A stretch of 33,478 bases of DNA from the NCBI GenBank assembly GCA_018657645.1, contig JABHWT010000081.1:1-33478 (forward strand), given 5' to 3'. Of the stretch, positions 19,748 to 29,335 are shown in pieces. Position numbers and translations under genes: made by a program. The notes under the pieces were generated by a model. It did not search any database. It saw only the letters and a program-made list of their open reading frames with translations, and was not told the DNA's origin. This DNA is from Halieaceae bacterium. Lineage in GTDB: Bacteria; Pseudomonadota; Gammaproteobacteria; Pseudomonadales; Halieaceae. How positions within the stretch are numbered: position 1 is the stretch's first letter; each line of letters opens with the position of its first letter.

Positions 19748-22324
19748 ATGAGAACGGACAAGCTGACCAATCAGCTGCAATCGGCGCTAGCCGATGCGCA
19801 GTCGCTCGCCATCGGTAATGAGCACAATTTCATCGAGCCAGTACACCTGTTGTCAGCCCTGCTTGCTCAGCCAGGCGGCGCCACCTGCCCACTATTGCAA
19901 AAGTCTGGAGCCAATCTGGAGGGGCTGATTGGCGCAGTGAAAACGGCAGTAGACGCCATGCCCAAGGTCAGTGGCACTGGTGGCGACATTCATATGTCCA
20001 ATGATCTGGGTCGAATCCTCAATGTGACAGACAAGTTATCCCAGGACAATGGAGACGCTTATATTTCCAGTGAATTGGTGTTGCTTGCCATGTTGGAAAA
20101 CGCAGGGCCAACCGGTGAATTACTGCGGGAGCACGGAGTGGATGCCCAGGCGTTGCAAGGCGCAATCGCCGAGGTACGTGGTGGTGATTCTGTTAACTCA
20201 CCCGAGGCGGAGGAGTCGCGGCAGGCACTCGAAAAGTACACGGTAGATCTAACCTCAAGTGCTGAGGCGGGTAAACTGGACCCGGTTATCGGGCGCGATG
20301 ACGAAATTCGCAGGACAATTCAGGTGTTGCAGCGCCGCACGAAAAACAATCCGGTATTGATTGGCGAGCCGGGTGTAGGCAAGACCGCTATTTTGGAGGG
20401 ATTGGCACAGCGAATAATAAATGGCGAGGTGCCTGAAGGCCTTAAGAGCAAGAGGATTTTATCCCTTGATCTGGGTGCCTTGTTGGCCGGAGCCAAATTT
20501 CGTGGCGATTTTGAGGAGCGATTAAAGGCCGTTCTCAACGAGTTGTCGAAGCAGGAAGGGCAGGTCATTTTATTCATCGATGAATTGCATACCATGGTTG
20601 GTGCTGGTAAGGCAGAGGGATCACTCGATGCCGGTAATATGCTTAAGCCAGCTTTGGCCCGCGGCGAACTGCACTGCGTTGGAGCGACGACGCTCAATGA
20701 ATATCGCCAACACGTAGAGAAGGATGCGGCCCTGGAACGACGCTTTCAGAGGGTCCTCGTATCGGAACCCAACGAGGAAGACACCATTGCAATCTTGCGT
20801 GGATTGAAAGAGCGGTATGAGGTCCATCACGGCGTAGACATAACTGATAGTGCGATTATTGCCGCGGCGAAATTGTCACAGCGCTACATCACTGACAGAC
20901 AGCTGCCGGATAAGGCGATAGACCTGATCGACGAGGCGGCCAGTCGAATTCGGATGGAGATAGATTCCAAGCCGGAGTCGATGGACAAACTTGAGCGTCG
21001 TTTGATCCAACTGAAAATCGAACGTGAAGCAGTTAACAAAGATAGTGATCAGGCTGCCAGGCGGCAGGTGGAACTGCTGGATGAGGAAATATCGAATGTC
21101 GGGCGCGAGTTTTCTGATCTGGAGGAAATATGGAAGGCGGAGAAGGCTTCATTGCAAGGCGCTGCGCAAATAAAGGGTGAGCTGGAGCAGGCTAAGCTGG
21201 AGTTGGAAGCGGCTCGACGCAGTGGCGATCTGACGCGAATGTCGGAATTACAGTACGGGCGCATGCCGGAGCTTGAGAAACAGCTGGAAAGTGCACATGC
21301 AGCAGAGACGATAGAGCATACATTGCTGCGCAACAAGGTCACCGAGGAAGAGGTGGCCGAGGTGGTATCCCGCTGGACAGGTATTCCGGTTGCCAAGATG
21401 TTGGAAGGTGATCGGGAGAAACTGCTTCGAATGGAGGATTCACTGCACGCTCGTGTGGTGGGCCAGGAGGAGGCTGTAACAGCCGTGTCAGACGCCGTTC
21501 GTCGTTCAAGGGCGGGGCTGTCAGACCCCAATCGACCCAATGGTTCATTCCTGTTTCTGGGGCCGACCGGTGTGGGTAAAACTGAACTTTGCAAGGCTCT
21601 TGCGGAATTTATGTTCGACAGTGAACAGGCTATGGTTCGGGTGGACATGTCCGAGTTCATGGAGAAGCATTCGGTGGCCCGATTGGTCGGTGCTCCCCCC
21701 GGTTATGTGGGTTACGAGGAAGGCGGTCACCTCACGGAAGCCATTCGACGTCGACCTTATTCCTTATTGCTGTTGGATGAAGTGGAGAAGGCCCATCCCG
21801 ATGTTTTCAATATACTACTGCAGGTATTGGAGGATGGCAGGTTGACGGATGGACAGGGTCGCACTGTTGATTTTCGCAATACTATAGTGGTTATGACCTC
21901 TAATCTGGGTTCCGACCTGATTCAGGAATTGGCGGGTGAGGACAACTACGAAGCGATGAAATCTGCAGTCATGGGGGTCGTTGGCAATCATTTTCGTCCA
22001 GAGTTTATTAACCGGGTTGACGAGTCCGTTGTTTTCCATCCATTGGGTCGGGAACAAATAAGAGGTATTGCCGAAATTCAGCTCGATTTACTGAAACTGC
22101 GATTGCACGAGCGTGGACTGGCCCTTGATCTTGGTGATGCGTTTATGGATAAACTGGTGTCGGTGGGTTTTGATCCGGTGTACGGGGCGCGCCCGCTGAA
22201 GCGAGCGATCCAGCAGGAATTGGAGAACCCCCTGGCACAGGGTATTCTGGCGGGCGATTTCGAGCCGGGCAAGGTCATAGTTGCAGACTATAAAGATGGA
22301 TTGCCTACGTTTAGCCAGCACTAG
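19748..22324 (+). CDS. clpB: ATP-dependent disaggregase ClpB
   Basis: Start [21 protein letters not shown]; two AAA+ modules ([20 protein letters not shown]), coiled-coil middle domain. Confidence 0.97.
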   Translation: MRTDKLTNQLQSALADAQSLAIGNEHNFIEPVHLLSALLAQPGGATCPLLQKSGANLEGLIGAVKTAVDAMPKVSGTGGDIHMSNDLGRILNVTDKLSQDNGDAYISSELVLLAMLENAGPTGELLREHGVDAQALQGAIAEVRGGDSVNSPEAEESRQALEKYTVDLTSSAEAGKLDPVIGRDDEIRRTIQVLQRRTKNNPVLIGEPGVGKTAILEGLAQRIINGEVPEGLKSKRILSLDLGALLAGAKFRGDFEERLKAVLNELSKQEGQVILFIDELHTMVGAGKAEGSLDAGNMLKPALARGELHCVGATTLNEYRQHVEKDAALERRFQRVLVSEPNEEDTIAILRGLKERYEVHHGVDITDSAIIAAAKLSQRYITDRQLPDKAIDLIDEAASRIRMEIDSKPESMDKLERRLIQLKIEREAVNKDSDQAARRQVELLDEEISNVGREFSDLEEIWKAEKASLQGAAQIKGELEQAKLELEAARRSGDLTRMSELQYGRMPELEKQLESAHAAETIEHTLLRNKVTEEEVAEVVSRWTGIPVAKMLEGDREKLLRMEDSLHARVVGQEEAVTAVSDAVRRSRAGLSDPNRPNGSFLFLGPTGVGKTELCKALAEFMFDSEQAMVRVDMSEFMEKHSVARLVGAPPGYVGYEEGGHLTEAIRRRPYSLLLLDEVEKAHPDVFNILLQVLEDGRLTDGQGRTVDFRNTIVVMTSNLGSDLIQELAGEDNYEAMKSAVMGVVGNHFRPEFINRVDESVVFHPLGREQIRGIAEIQLDLLKLRLHERGLALDLGDAFMDKLVSVGFDPVYGARPLKRAIQQELENPLAQGILAGDFEPGKVIVADYKDGLPTFSQH

Positions 22325-22392
22325 GGAACTGTCCCAGATTAACGATCGTAGCCAGGGCGCCCGATCAGTCTGTTCTCGGATAGACTTCTGGG

Positions 22393-22854
22393 TTAGTCGC
22401 AATGTGTTTCGATCGTGACTTCTGCCTGGTCTCTGCGAATTTGTTTTTGTTCTTCGTCGAGAAAATAAAGCTCGCCCTTATCATTCCTGACGCGAATTCG
22501 GGCGGCAGTGTTCAACGTCCTGAGGTTTTCTTGGGCGCGCGCGCAATACTCTGGATTCTTCTTTAGGGCATCGGTCCGGTCAGTTTCGACCTGTTCAAAT
22601 TTGTTGTCTATGCTGGGTTTGGCAACTGCAGGCACGGCACCTTCATTTGCAGGGACTTTGCGCACCAGAGTGGACCCCGTTGATATAACCTCATATTCAA
22701 TGCCGGCCGGAGGTGGCCGGTCGCTGTGTACCGGGTTGCCGCGCTCGTCCTGCCAGCGGTAATGCGTCTTACCCTCTGCCATTGCAGTACTGGCGGCACC
22801 AGAGAGTACAAGTAACAGCAAGCTATAAAAGATGGGGCTTTGGGACCGTTTCAC
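22393..22854 (-). CDS. DUF4124 domain-containing secreted protein
   Basis: Signal peptide plus HYRWQDERGNPVHSDRPPPAGIEYEVIS, typical DUF4124 pattern. Confidence 0.85.
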   Translation of the reverse strand: MKRSQSPIFYSLLLLVLSGAASTAMAEGKTHYRWQDERGNPVHSDRPPPAGIEYEVISTGSTLVRKVPANEGAVPAVAKPSIDNKFEQVETDRTDALKKNPEYCARAQENLRTLNTAARIRVRNDKGELYFLDEEQKQIRRDQAEVTIETHCD

Positions 22855-22989
22855 GCGGCATCCTCTTGCGGGTCGGAATACGTATGGACCTAAAAGTAAC
22901 CTGAATATACCGTCTGTGGCAAGCCCGGGGCACCTCTGAATAATGCCATAGCTAATTGTGGGGATAAATCACACATATTTCAGATGAGG

Positions 22990-23020
22990 TTGACTTTGGG
23001 GCGTATCCTGCCAACAATAT
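22990..23020 (+). promoter_or_regulatory. candidate ilvI promoter (TTGACT ... CAATAT)
   Basis: TTGACT at 22990-22995 and CAATAT-like -10 near 23015-23020 (19 bp spacing, or 17-18 bp with a shifted -10); implies a ~360 nt leader. Confidence 0.4.
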
Positions 23021-23104
23021 ATCAGTCTCATGAGTGGTAATGGCTAAAGTCGAGTACCCTCGGCCTCTGGCCTACCGTGTCGATCCTATTATTCGGCGCG
23101 GCTG

Positions 23105-23310
23105 CTTGCGAGTCCCGTATCAACCCTCGTTGCGAGGACAGGGTTGAGGGCCATACACTGCGCTACCCCGCAGGGCGACCGATACACGGGTGTTCGTGAT
23201 CGATAATCCCTTCTGGAGCGTCTGGAGACGCCTTGAGAGTAGGTCAAGAGCAGTGTATCGAGCTGTAATGGGGGTGGCGGAGCATATCGAATACCGATTC
23301 AGGTATTTTG
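23105..23310 (+). ncRNA. structured cis-regulatory leader RNA upstream of ilvI (possible ilvB-OMG motif)
   Basis: Hairpins CAACCC(23121-23126)/GGGTTG(23141-23146); CTGCG-CTACCC-CGCAG 23158-23173; GCGTC-TGGA-GACGC near 23218; AATACC-GATTCA-GGTATT 23290-23307; competing pairs ATACACTGC 23153-23161/GCAGTGTAT 23250-23258 versus CGATACAC 23180-23187/GTGTATCG 23253-23260. Confidence 0.55.
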
Positions 23311-23388
23311 TTGCAACGTTCACATATTTTTTAGTTGAAATGTTCCGGTGAGGGTTACACGCCGGTTTTTCATATTGGGAGAAATAAA

Positions 23389-25134
23389 GTGGAGTTGCTT
23401 TCCGGTGGAGAGATCGTTGCTCGCGCTCTGGAGGACGAGGGCGTCGAGTTCATATTTGGGTATCCGGGTGGGGCGGTGCTGCATATTTACGATGCGCTGT
23501 TCAAAGACTGTAAGGTGCCACATATTCTGGTACGGCACGAGCAGGCGGCGGCTCACGCTGCTGACGGTTATGCTCGAAGCACGGGAAAACCCGGGGTTGT
23601 GTTGGTGACATCAGGGCCTGGCGCCACGAATGCTATTACCGGTATTGCCACGGCCTATATGGATTCCATTCCAATGGTCGTGTTGTCAGGTCAGGTTCAA
23701 AGTCACCTGATAGGTGAAGATGCCTTTCAAGAAGTCGATATGGTGGGCATATCGCGCCCTTGTGTGAAACACAGCTTTATGGTCTCCAAGCCCGAGGATA
23801 TTGCCTCTACCATTAAGAAGGCTTTCCATATTGCAGCCTCTGGTCGGCCAGGTCCGGTGGTTATCGATATTCCCAAAGATGTCACCCGTCCCGATGAGAA
23901 AGTTGAATACGTATATCCACCATCGGTCAAAATTCGCTCTTATTCTCCGGCTCAGCGCGGACATACAGGGCAAATAAAAAAGGCCGCACGCCTACTGTTG
24001 GGAGCCAAGCGTCCCATCATCTTCGCTGGGGGTGGTGTGGTACAGGGCGAGGGTAGTGAGTTGCTCGTCGAACTGGCAAAGTCATTGAACCTGCCGGTTA
24101 CCAATACGCTGATGGGTTTGGGTGCCTATCCAGGCAGTGACCGCCAGTTCCTGGGCATGTTGGGTATGCACGGATTGTATGAGGCCAATATGGCGATGCA
24201 TCACAGTGATGTTATTTTTGCCATTGGAGCGCGTTTTGATGACCGCGTAACCAACACAGTGGACAAGTTTTGTCCCGGTGCCAAGGTGATTCATGTTGAT
24301 ATCGACCCGACCTCTATATCCAAAACGGTTGCCGCAGATATCCCTATCGTGGGCCCTGTGCAATCGGTGCTTTCCGATCTGCTCACACAGATTAAACAAA
24401 TAAGAGAAAAGGAAACGGAGTTACCTGACAAATCAGCATTGGACCAGTGGTGGCAGCAAATAGAAGAATGGCGAGAAGCTCATGGTCTGTGGTCGGGGCG
24501 GCGCTACGGTGAGAGTGATCGTATTAAGCCGCAGCAAGCAATCGAGAGCCTGTATAAGATCACCGGTGGAGACGCTTTTGTTGTCTCGGATGTAGGTCAG
24601 CACCAAATGTTTGCGGCCCAATATTACCGATTTGATAAGCCAAGGCGATGGATCAACTCAGGTGGACTTGGCACCATGGGGTTTGGCTTGCCAGCTGCGG
24701 TGGGTGTGAAACTGGCATTCCCCGACAGGGACGTCGTATGTGTGACCGGAGAGGGCAGTATTCAGATGAATATTCAGGAACTCTCTACCTGTAAACAACA
24801 CAATACACCGGTCAAAATTTTTAATTTGCGCAATAACTACCTGGGTATGGTGAAGCAGTGGCAGGACATGCACTATGAAGGGCGCCATGCGATGAGCACT
24901 TACGAGGATTCGCTGCCGGACTTTGTGAAGTTGGTCGAGGCCTATGGTCACGTAGGGCTGGAAGTACAGAAACTCGAGGAACTGGACTCAAAAATGGAAG
25001 AGGCCTTCGCCATCAAGGACAAATTGGTTTTCCTGGATATCATGGTCGATCCAATGGAGCACGTGTACCCCATGCATATAGCGCCCCACGGCTCGATGAA
25101 AGATATGTGGTTAAGCAAGAATGAGAGGACCTGA
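23389..25134 (+). CDS. ilvI: acetolactate synthase large subunit
   Basis: GTG start preceded by [42 protein letters not shown]; ThDP-binding [19 protein letters not shown]; followed by ilvH. Confidence 0.96.
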   Translation: MELLSGGEIVARALEDEGVEFIFGYPGGAVLHIYDALFKDCKVPHILVRHEQAAAHAADGYARSTGKPGVVLVTSGPGATNAITGIATAYMDSIPMVVLSGQVQSHLIGEDAFQEVDMVGISRPCVKHSFMVSKPEDIASTIKKAFHIAASGRPGPVVIDIPKDVTRPDEKVEYVYPPSVKIRSYSPAQRGHTGQIKKAARLLLGAKRPIIFAGGGVVQGEGSELLVELAKSLNLPVTNTLMGLGAYPGSDRQFLGMLGMHGLYEANMAMHHSDVIFAIGARFDDRVTNTVDKFCPGAKVIHVDIDPTSISKTVAADIPIVGPVQSVLSDLLTQIKQIREKETELPDKSALDQWWQQIEEWREAHGLWSGRRYGESDRIKPQQAIESLYKITGGDAFVVSDVGQHQMFAAQYYRFDKPRRWINSGGLGTMGFGLPAAVGVKLAFPDRDVVCVTGEGSIQMNIQELSTCKQHNTPVKIFNLRNNYLGMVKQWQDMHYEGRHAMSTYEDSLPDFVKLVEAYGHVGLEVQKLEELDSKMEEAFAIKDKLVFLDIMVDPMEHVYPMHIAPHGSMKDMWLSKNERT

Positions 25135-25135
25135 C

Positions 25136-25627
25136 ATGCGACGGATAATATCTATATTGATGGAAAATGAACCCGGAGCACTGTCTCGTGTTGTAGGTCT
25201 GTTTTCGCAGCGCGGGTATAACATAGAAACCCTGAACGTTGCTCCGACCGAAGACCAGACCCTATCGCGCCTAACTCTGACCACATTTGGCAGTGATTCC
25301 ACAATTGAGCAAATCACCAAACAATTGAACAAATTGGTGGATGTAGTGAAACTTGTGGATTTGTCCGAAGGTGCACATGTTGAGCGAGACCTCATGTTGA
25401 TAAAGGTACGGGCTCAGGGTGCTCATCGAGATGAAGTGAAGCGAACCACTGATATTTTCCGTGGCCAGATTGTCGATGTAGGGCCCAACATGTATACCAT
25501 TCAGCTGACCGGCACCAGTGAAAAGCTGGATTCATTCGTGGCTGCCATGGACAGTGTCGATATATTGGAAGTGGTTAGATCGGGTGTTGCCGGAATTTCC
25601 AGAGGTGAGAAGGTGCTTAGCCTCTGA
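25136..25627 (+). CDS. ilvH: acetolactate synthase small (regulatory) subunit
   Basis: MRRIISILMENEPGALSRVVGLFSQRGYNIETLNVAPTED ACT domain; start 1 nt after the ilvI stop. Confidence 0.97.
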   Translation: MRRIISILMENEPGALSRVVGLFSQRGYNIETLNVAPTEDQTLSRLTLTTFGSDSTIEQITKQLNKLVDVVKLVDLSEGAHVERDLMLIKVRAQGAHRDEVKRTTDIFRGQIVDVGPNMYTIQLTGTSEKLDSFVAAMDSVDILEVVRSGVAGISRGEKVLSL

Positions 25628-25785
25628 CGGAGGTAATAGATCGAATTTTCCGCCTGAGCTTGCTCGATGCACAGGGTGATCTGAACCTGATTTATCAGGT
25701 GATGCGGCACTCGAGGGTGCCCAAAGCCGCCCAATCCCTCAGCAAGTTCTATTATGCTCAGACCTCCCTGTGAAACGCTCCAGGG

Positions 25786-27258
25786 CTACACGATAGATGT
25801 CATTGCCGTCATGTAGCCCCGCAGTTTCTTGCCGACGATCTCCACCGGGTGGCTGCGAATTGACTCATTAATAGCGATCAATTCCTGATTCTCAACGCTA
25901 TTGTCTCCTTCCATCCCCCTGCCGATTACGTCGGTGTCAATCCCGGTCATGAAGTCCGCCAGTAATGGACGACAGGCGTGATCAAATAGATAGCAGCCGT
26001 ATTCGGCAGTATCCGATATCACTACATTCATTTCATACAATTTTCGGCGAGCGATAGTGTTGGCGATTAAAGGCGTTTCATGAAGGGATTCGTAGTAGGC
26101 GGACTCCTCGATAATCCCTGCAGAAACCATGGTTTCAAATGCCAGTTCAACGCCGGCCTTAACCATTGCAACCAGTAGGATGCCATGGTCATAGTACTCC
26201 TGCTCACTGATCTCGGCATCGGTATTAGCGGATTTCTCAAAACTTGTCTGTGCTGTTTCAGCACGCCAGGCCAAGAGGTTGCTATCATCGTTGCCCCAAT
26301 CCTCCATCATGGTTCTGGAAAAGTGGCCCGTCATGATGTCGTCCTGGTGCTTTTCATACAGTGGACGCATGACCCGCTTGAGTTCCTCGGCGAGATGGAA
26401 AGCGCGTATTTTGGCCGGGTTGGAGAGGCGGTCCATCATATTGGTAATGCCGCCGTGCTTGAGGCCTTCGGTGACCGTTTCCCAACCATACTGGATTAAC
26501 TTGGACGCGTAGCCCGGCTCTATACCTTTCTCGACCATTTTGTCGAAGCACAAAATGGCGCCGGTCTGTAGCATACCGCAAAGAATGGTCTGCTCTCCCA
26601 TGAGGTCTGATTTGACCTCGGCGATGAAGGATGACTGCAGAACTCCCGCGCGATGCCCACCAGTACCCGCTGCATAGGCTTTTGCGAGCTCCAGACCATC
26701 GCCTCGTGGATCATTCTCTGTATGTACCGCAATCAGGGTGGGTACACCAAAACCACGCTTATATTCTTCACGGACCTCGGTGCCAGGGCATTTGGGGGCG
26801 ACCATTATGACGGTTAAATCGTCTCGAATTTGCATGCCCTCCTCGACAATATTGAAACCGTGGGAATAGCTTAGACAGGCATTTTGCTTCATTAAAGGCA
26901 TAACCTGGGCAATGACACTGCTGTGCTGCTTGTCGGGGGTCAGATTAAGAACCAGGTCAGCCTGTGGAATCAGCTCCTGGTAGGTTCCAACAGTGAAACC
27001 ATTCTCGGTAGCATTCTTCCAGGACTGACGCTGCTCGCTGATTGCAGCATCGCGCAGGGCGTAGCTAACATCCAGGCCGCTATCGCGCAGGTTGAGACCC
27101 TGGTTGAGCCCCTGGGACCCGCAGCCGATAATGACCAGTTTCTTGCCTCTTATTTTCTCGACGCCATCCATGAACTCTGTCTGACCCATGAAACGGCACT
27201 TGCCGAGTTGTGCCAACTGCAGTCGCAGCGGCAGTGTGTTGAAGTAATTCTCGCCCAT
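25786..27258 (-). CDS. ilvC: class II (long-form) ketol-acid reductoisomerase
   Basis: 490 aa, [24 protein letters not shown] start, closely resembling the enteric IlvC with the extended C-terminal knotted domain ([38 protein letters not shown]). Confidence 0.97.
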   Translation of the reverse strand: MGENYFNTLPLRLQLAQLGKCRFMGQTEFMDGVEKIRGKKLVIIGCGSQGLNQGLNLRDSGLDVSYALRDAAISEQRQSWKNATENGFTVGTYQELIPQADLVLNLTPDKQHSSVIAQVMPLMKQNACLSYSHGFNIVEEGMQIRDDLTVIMVAPKCPGTEVREEYKRGFGVPTLIAVHTENDPRGDGLELAKAYAAGTGGHRAGVLQSSFIAEVKSDLMGEQTILCGMLQTGAILCFDKMVEKGIEPGYASKLIQYGWETVTEGLKHGGITNMMDRLSNPAKIRAFHLAEELKRVMRPLYEKHQDDIMTGHFSRTMMEDWGNDDSNLLAWRAETAQTSFEKSANTDAEISEQEYYDHGILLVAMVKAGVELAFETMVSAGIIEESAYYESLHETPLIANTIARRKLYEMNVVISDTAEYGCYLFDHACRPLLADFMTGIDTDVIGRGMEGDNSVENQELIAINESIRSHPVEIVGKKLRGYMTAMTSIV

Positions 27259-27319
27259 GGTGTTACCTCTTCATTGGGTGCCGGTTGTTTAGTCAGGCTG
27301 AACCATACGCCTGTTCTCG

Positions 27320-27370
27320 ATTTGCGTAAAACGCTATATAATGAATACTGTATTGCAAATAACGCAACAT
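27320..27370. promoter_or_regulatory. ilvY/ilvC divergent control region with putative IlvY operators
   Basis: GCGT-AAA-ACGC 27324-27334; TATAAT 27337-27342; TTGC-N7-GCAA 27353-27367 containing a T-N11-A LysR-type core. Confidence 0.55.
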
Positions 27371-27381
27371 AGGGGTCAGCA

Positions 27382-28296
27382 TTGGATACAAAGGCAATAA
27401 AAGTGTTTCTCTGTGTCGCCGACACGCTGAATTTTAGTCGCAGTAGCCATATATTGCACATGAGTTTGTCCGCTGTCAGTCGAACTATTCAAAAAATGGA
27501 GCAAGAAATCGGTCAAGCACTGTTCGAGCGAGACCGGCGCAAGGTAAAACTAACCGGCGCTGGGCGTGCGTTCAGAGACTATGCTCAGGGCGCCATGTCC
27601 GACTGGCAGCAGATAAAACAACAGCTGGGTGAAGTGGAAGAGCTCGCAGGTGAAGTCAGTCTATATTGCTCGGTGGCGGCCAGCTACAGTGTGTTGGCCC
27701 CCGTACTGGAAGCTTTCAGGGCAAGTTACCCCTCGGTTGAAATCATGCTCCACACGGGCGATCAGGCGGATGGGATTAGCAGGGTACTGGCAGGGCATGA
27801 TGATGTGGCCGTTTGTGTGTTGCCTGCGCAACTGCCCCGACGAGTTGATTTTCTGCCCCTGCTGGAGTCGCCTCTCTTGTTTTGTGCTCCAACCGCAGAT
27901 TGTGCGGTGCGTAACACCCTACAACTTCAATTGGCTGGCTGTGCAGGGTTTGATGGCTCGAGCGTGCCGTTTATCGTCCCGGAGCGCGGTATTACTAAAG
28001 ATATGCTCGATGAGTGGTTCCGGGACCGGGGCATTCGCCCGAAAGTGTATGCACAGGTGGCGGGACACGAGGCTATTCTGGCAATGATTGGTCTGGGTCT
28101 GGGTGTGGGAATAGTGCCGGAGTTGGTGATTGAGGCCAGCGGTATGAGCGGCACTGTTTGCCCTATTCCTGTGGAGCATGAGTTGCCGGCGATAACTATC
28201 GGTTTATGTAGCTTGCGTCGGCGACTCGCGGGTCCGTTGGTACAATCCCTGTGGCAAGTCGCCAGCCAGACCTATGCCAGCGCCCTTAATCAATAG
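27382..28296 (+). CDS. ilvY: LysR-type regulator IlvY
   Basis: N-terminal HTH MDTKAIKVFLCVADTLNFSRSSHILHMSLSAVSRTIQKMEQEIGQALFERDRR; TTG start; divergent from class II ilvC. Confidence 0.92.
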   Translation: MDTKAIKVFLCVADTLNFSRSSHILHMSLSAVSRTIQKMEQEIGQALFERDRRKVKLTGAGRAFRDYAQGAMSDWQQIKQQLGEVEELAGEVSLYCSVAASYSVLAPVLEAFRASYPSVEIMLHTGDQADGISRVLAGHDDVAVCVLPAQLPRRVDFLPLLESPLLFCAPTADCAVRNTLQLQLAGCAGFDGSSVPFIVPERGITKDMLDEWFRDRGIRPKVYAQVAGHEAILAMIGLGLGVGIVPELVIEASGMSGTVCPIPVEHELPAITIGLCSLRRRLAGPLVQSLWQVASQTYASALNQ

Positions 28297-28348
28297 GGTA
28301 CAGTTTGATACAATGTCGCGCCTCGACCTCCTCAGATTAGTGAGAGCC

Positions 28349-29212
28349 ATGAGTGAAAATAACGAAACCGAGCCTGAACCCGGTAGTCCAGACGATGAGA
28401 TTCGGCCCTCAGTAGAGGCCGGTCTTGATTTATTGATTCACGAACACGAGGAGGAAGTGTCCGAAAATGGCCGCACTGTTCGTCGCAAGGGCATCTACCT
28501 ACTACCCAATTTATTTACAACAGGCGCCCTGTTTGCAGGGTTTTACGCAGTGATAGCGGCAATGCGCGGGGACTTTGAAAGTTCGGCTATCGCCATTTAT
28601 AGCGCCATGGTTCTCGATGGAATGGATGGCAGAATTGCAAGGTTAACGCATACAACGAGTAAGTTCGGGGCCGAATACGACAGTTTATCTGACATGGTAT
28701 CTTTTGGTGTTGCGCCTGCGCTGGTTATGTTTAGCTGGGCCCTGGGGGATTTGGGCAAGTTCGGCTGGAGTGCAGCATTCACCTACGTTGGTTGTGCGGC
28801 ATTGCGATTGGCCAGATTCAATACTCAGATAGATACTGCAGATGGCCGTTATTTCACAGGTCTCCCAAGCCCGGCTGCGGCCTGTATCGTCGCAAGTACA
28901 GTCTGGGTTTGTCACAACTTTGGTTGGGTGGGGGATCAAATGCCCTTTGAGGTGTCGGTAATAGTGGGCTTGTTAACAGCGGTAACCGGCCTCTTAATGA
29001 TAGCGAATGTTCCCTATTACAGCTTTAAGGGCATTGATCTACATGGCCGCGTCCCCTTTTTCGTTATTATACTCATTGTGTTGGTGTTCGGGCTTATTAC
29101 CCTTGATCCGCCGCTCGTTTTATTAGTGAGCTTTCTTGTTTACGCCCTGTCGGGGCCTGCTATTTTAGTTTCGAAAATAGCTAAGAAGCGGCCCGGTACT
29201 CCGGTGCCATGA
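28349..29212 (+). CDS. pssA: CDP-diacylglycerol--serine O-phosphatidyltransferase
   Basis: CDP-alcohol phosphotransferase motif DGMDGRIARLTHTTSKFGAEYDSLSDMVSFGVAPA; start at MSENNETEPEPG (28349) preferred over 28274. Confidence 0.94.
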   Translation: MSENNETEPEPGSPDDEIRPSVEAGLDLLIHEHEEEVSENGRTVRRKGIYLLPNLFTTGALFAGFYAVIAAMRGDFESSAIAIYSAMVLDGMDGRIARLTHTTSKFGAEYDSLSDMVSFGVAPALVMFSWALGDLGKFGWSAAFTYVGCAALRLARFNTQIDTADGRYFTGLPSPAAACIVASTVWVCHNFGWVGDQMPFEVSVIVGLLTAVTGLLMIANVPYYSFKGIDLHGRVPFFVIILIVLVFGLITLDPPLVLLVSFLVYALSGPAILVSKIAKKRPGTPVP

Positions 29213-29219
29213 TATTGCC

Positions 29220-29232
29220 CGACACCGTGTCG
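29220..29232. promoter_or_regulatory. perfect palindrome CGACAC-C-GTGTCG upstream of fadB
   Basis: 13 bp, 6 bp perfect arms, in the pssA-fadB intergenic region; no T-tract follows. Confidence 0.3.
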
Positions 29233-29335
29233 ACAGGGTTTCAACTGCGTCCTTGGAGTGAGAATTTACCGACCAGGTAAGCGATTTTCTTTTTTTATTC
29301 ACCTACTTGTTATTAATACTATCAGGAGCTAAGCC

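Noticed and set aside
23120-23323. 67 aa minus-strand ORF opposite the ilvI leader
   Set aside because: Antisense to a structured leader; no start signal or domain. Better explained by the RNA structure.
25630-25779. Open +frame after ilvH (LTEVIDRIFRLSLLDAQGDLNLIYQVMRHSRVPKAAQSLSKFYYAQTSL)
   Set aside because: No plausible start codon or RBS at its beginning, and it does not resemble IlvC or any family I recognise; not convincing as a gene remnant.
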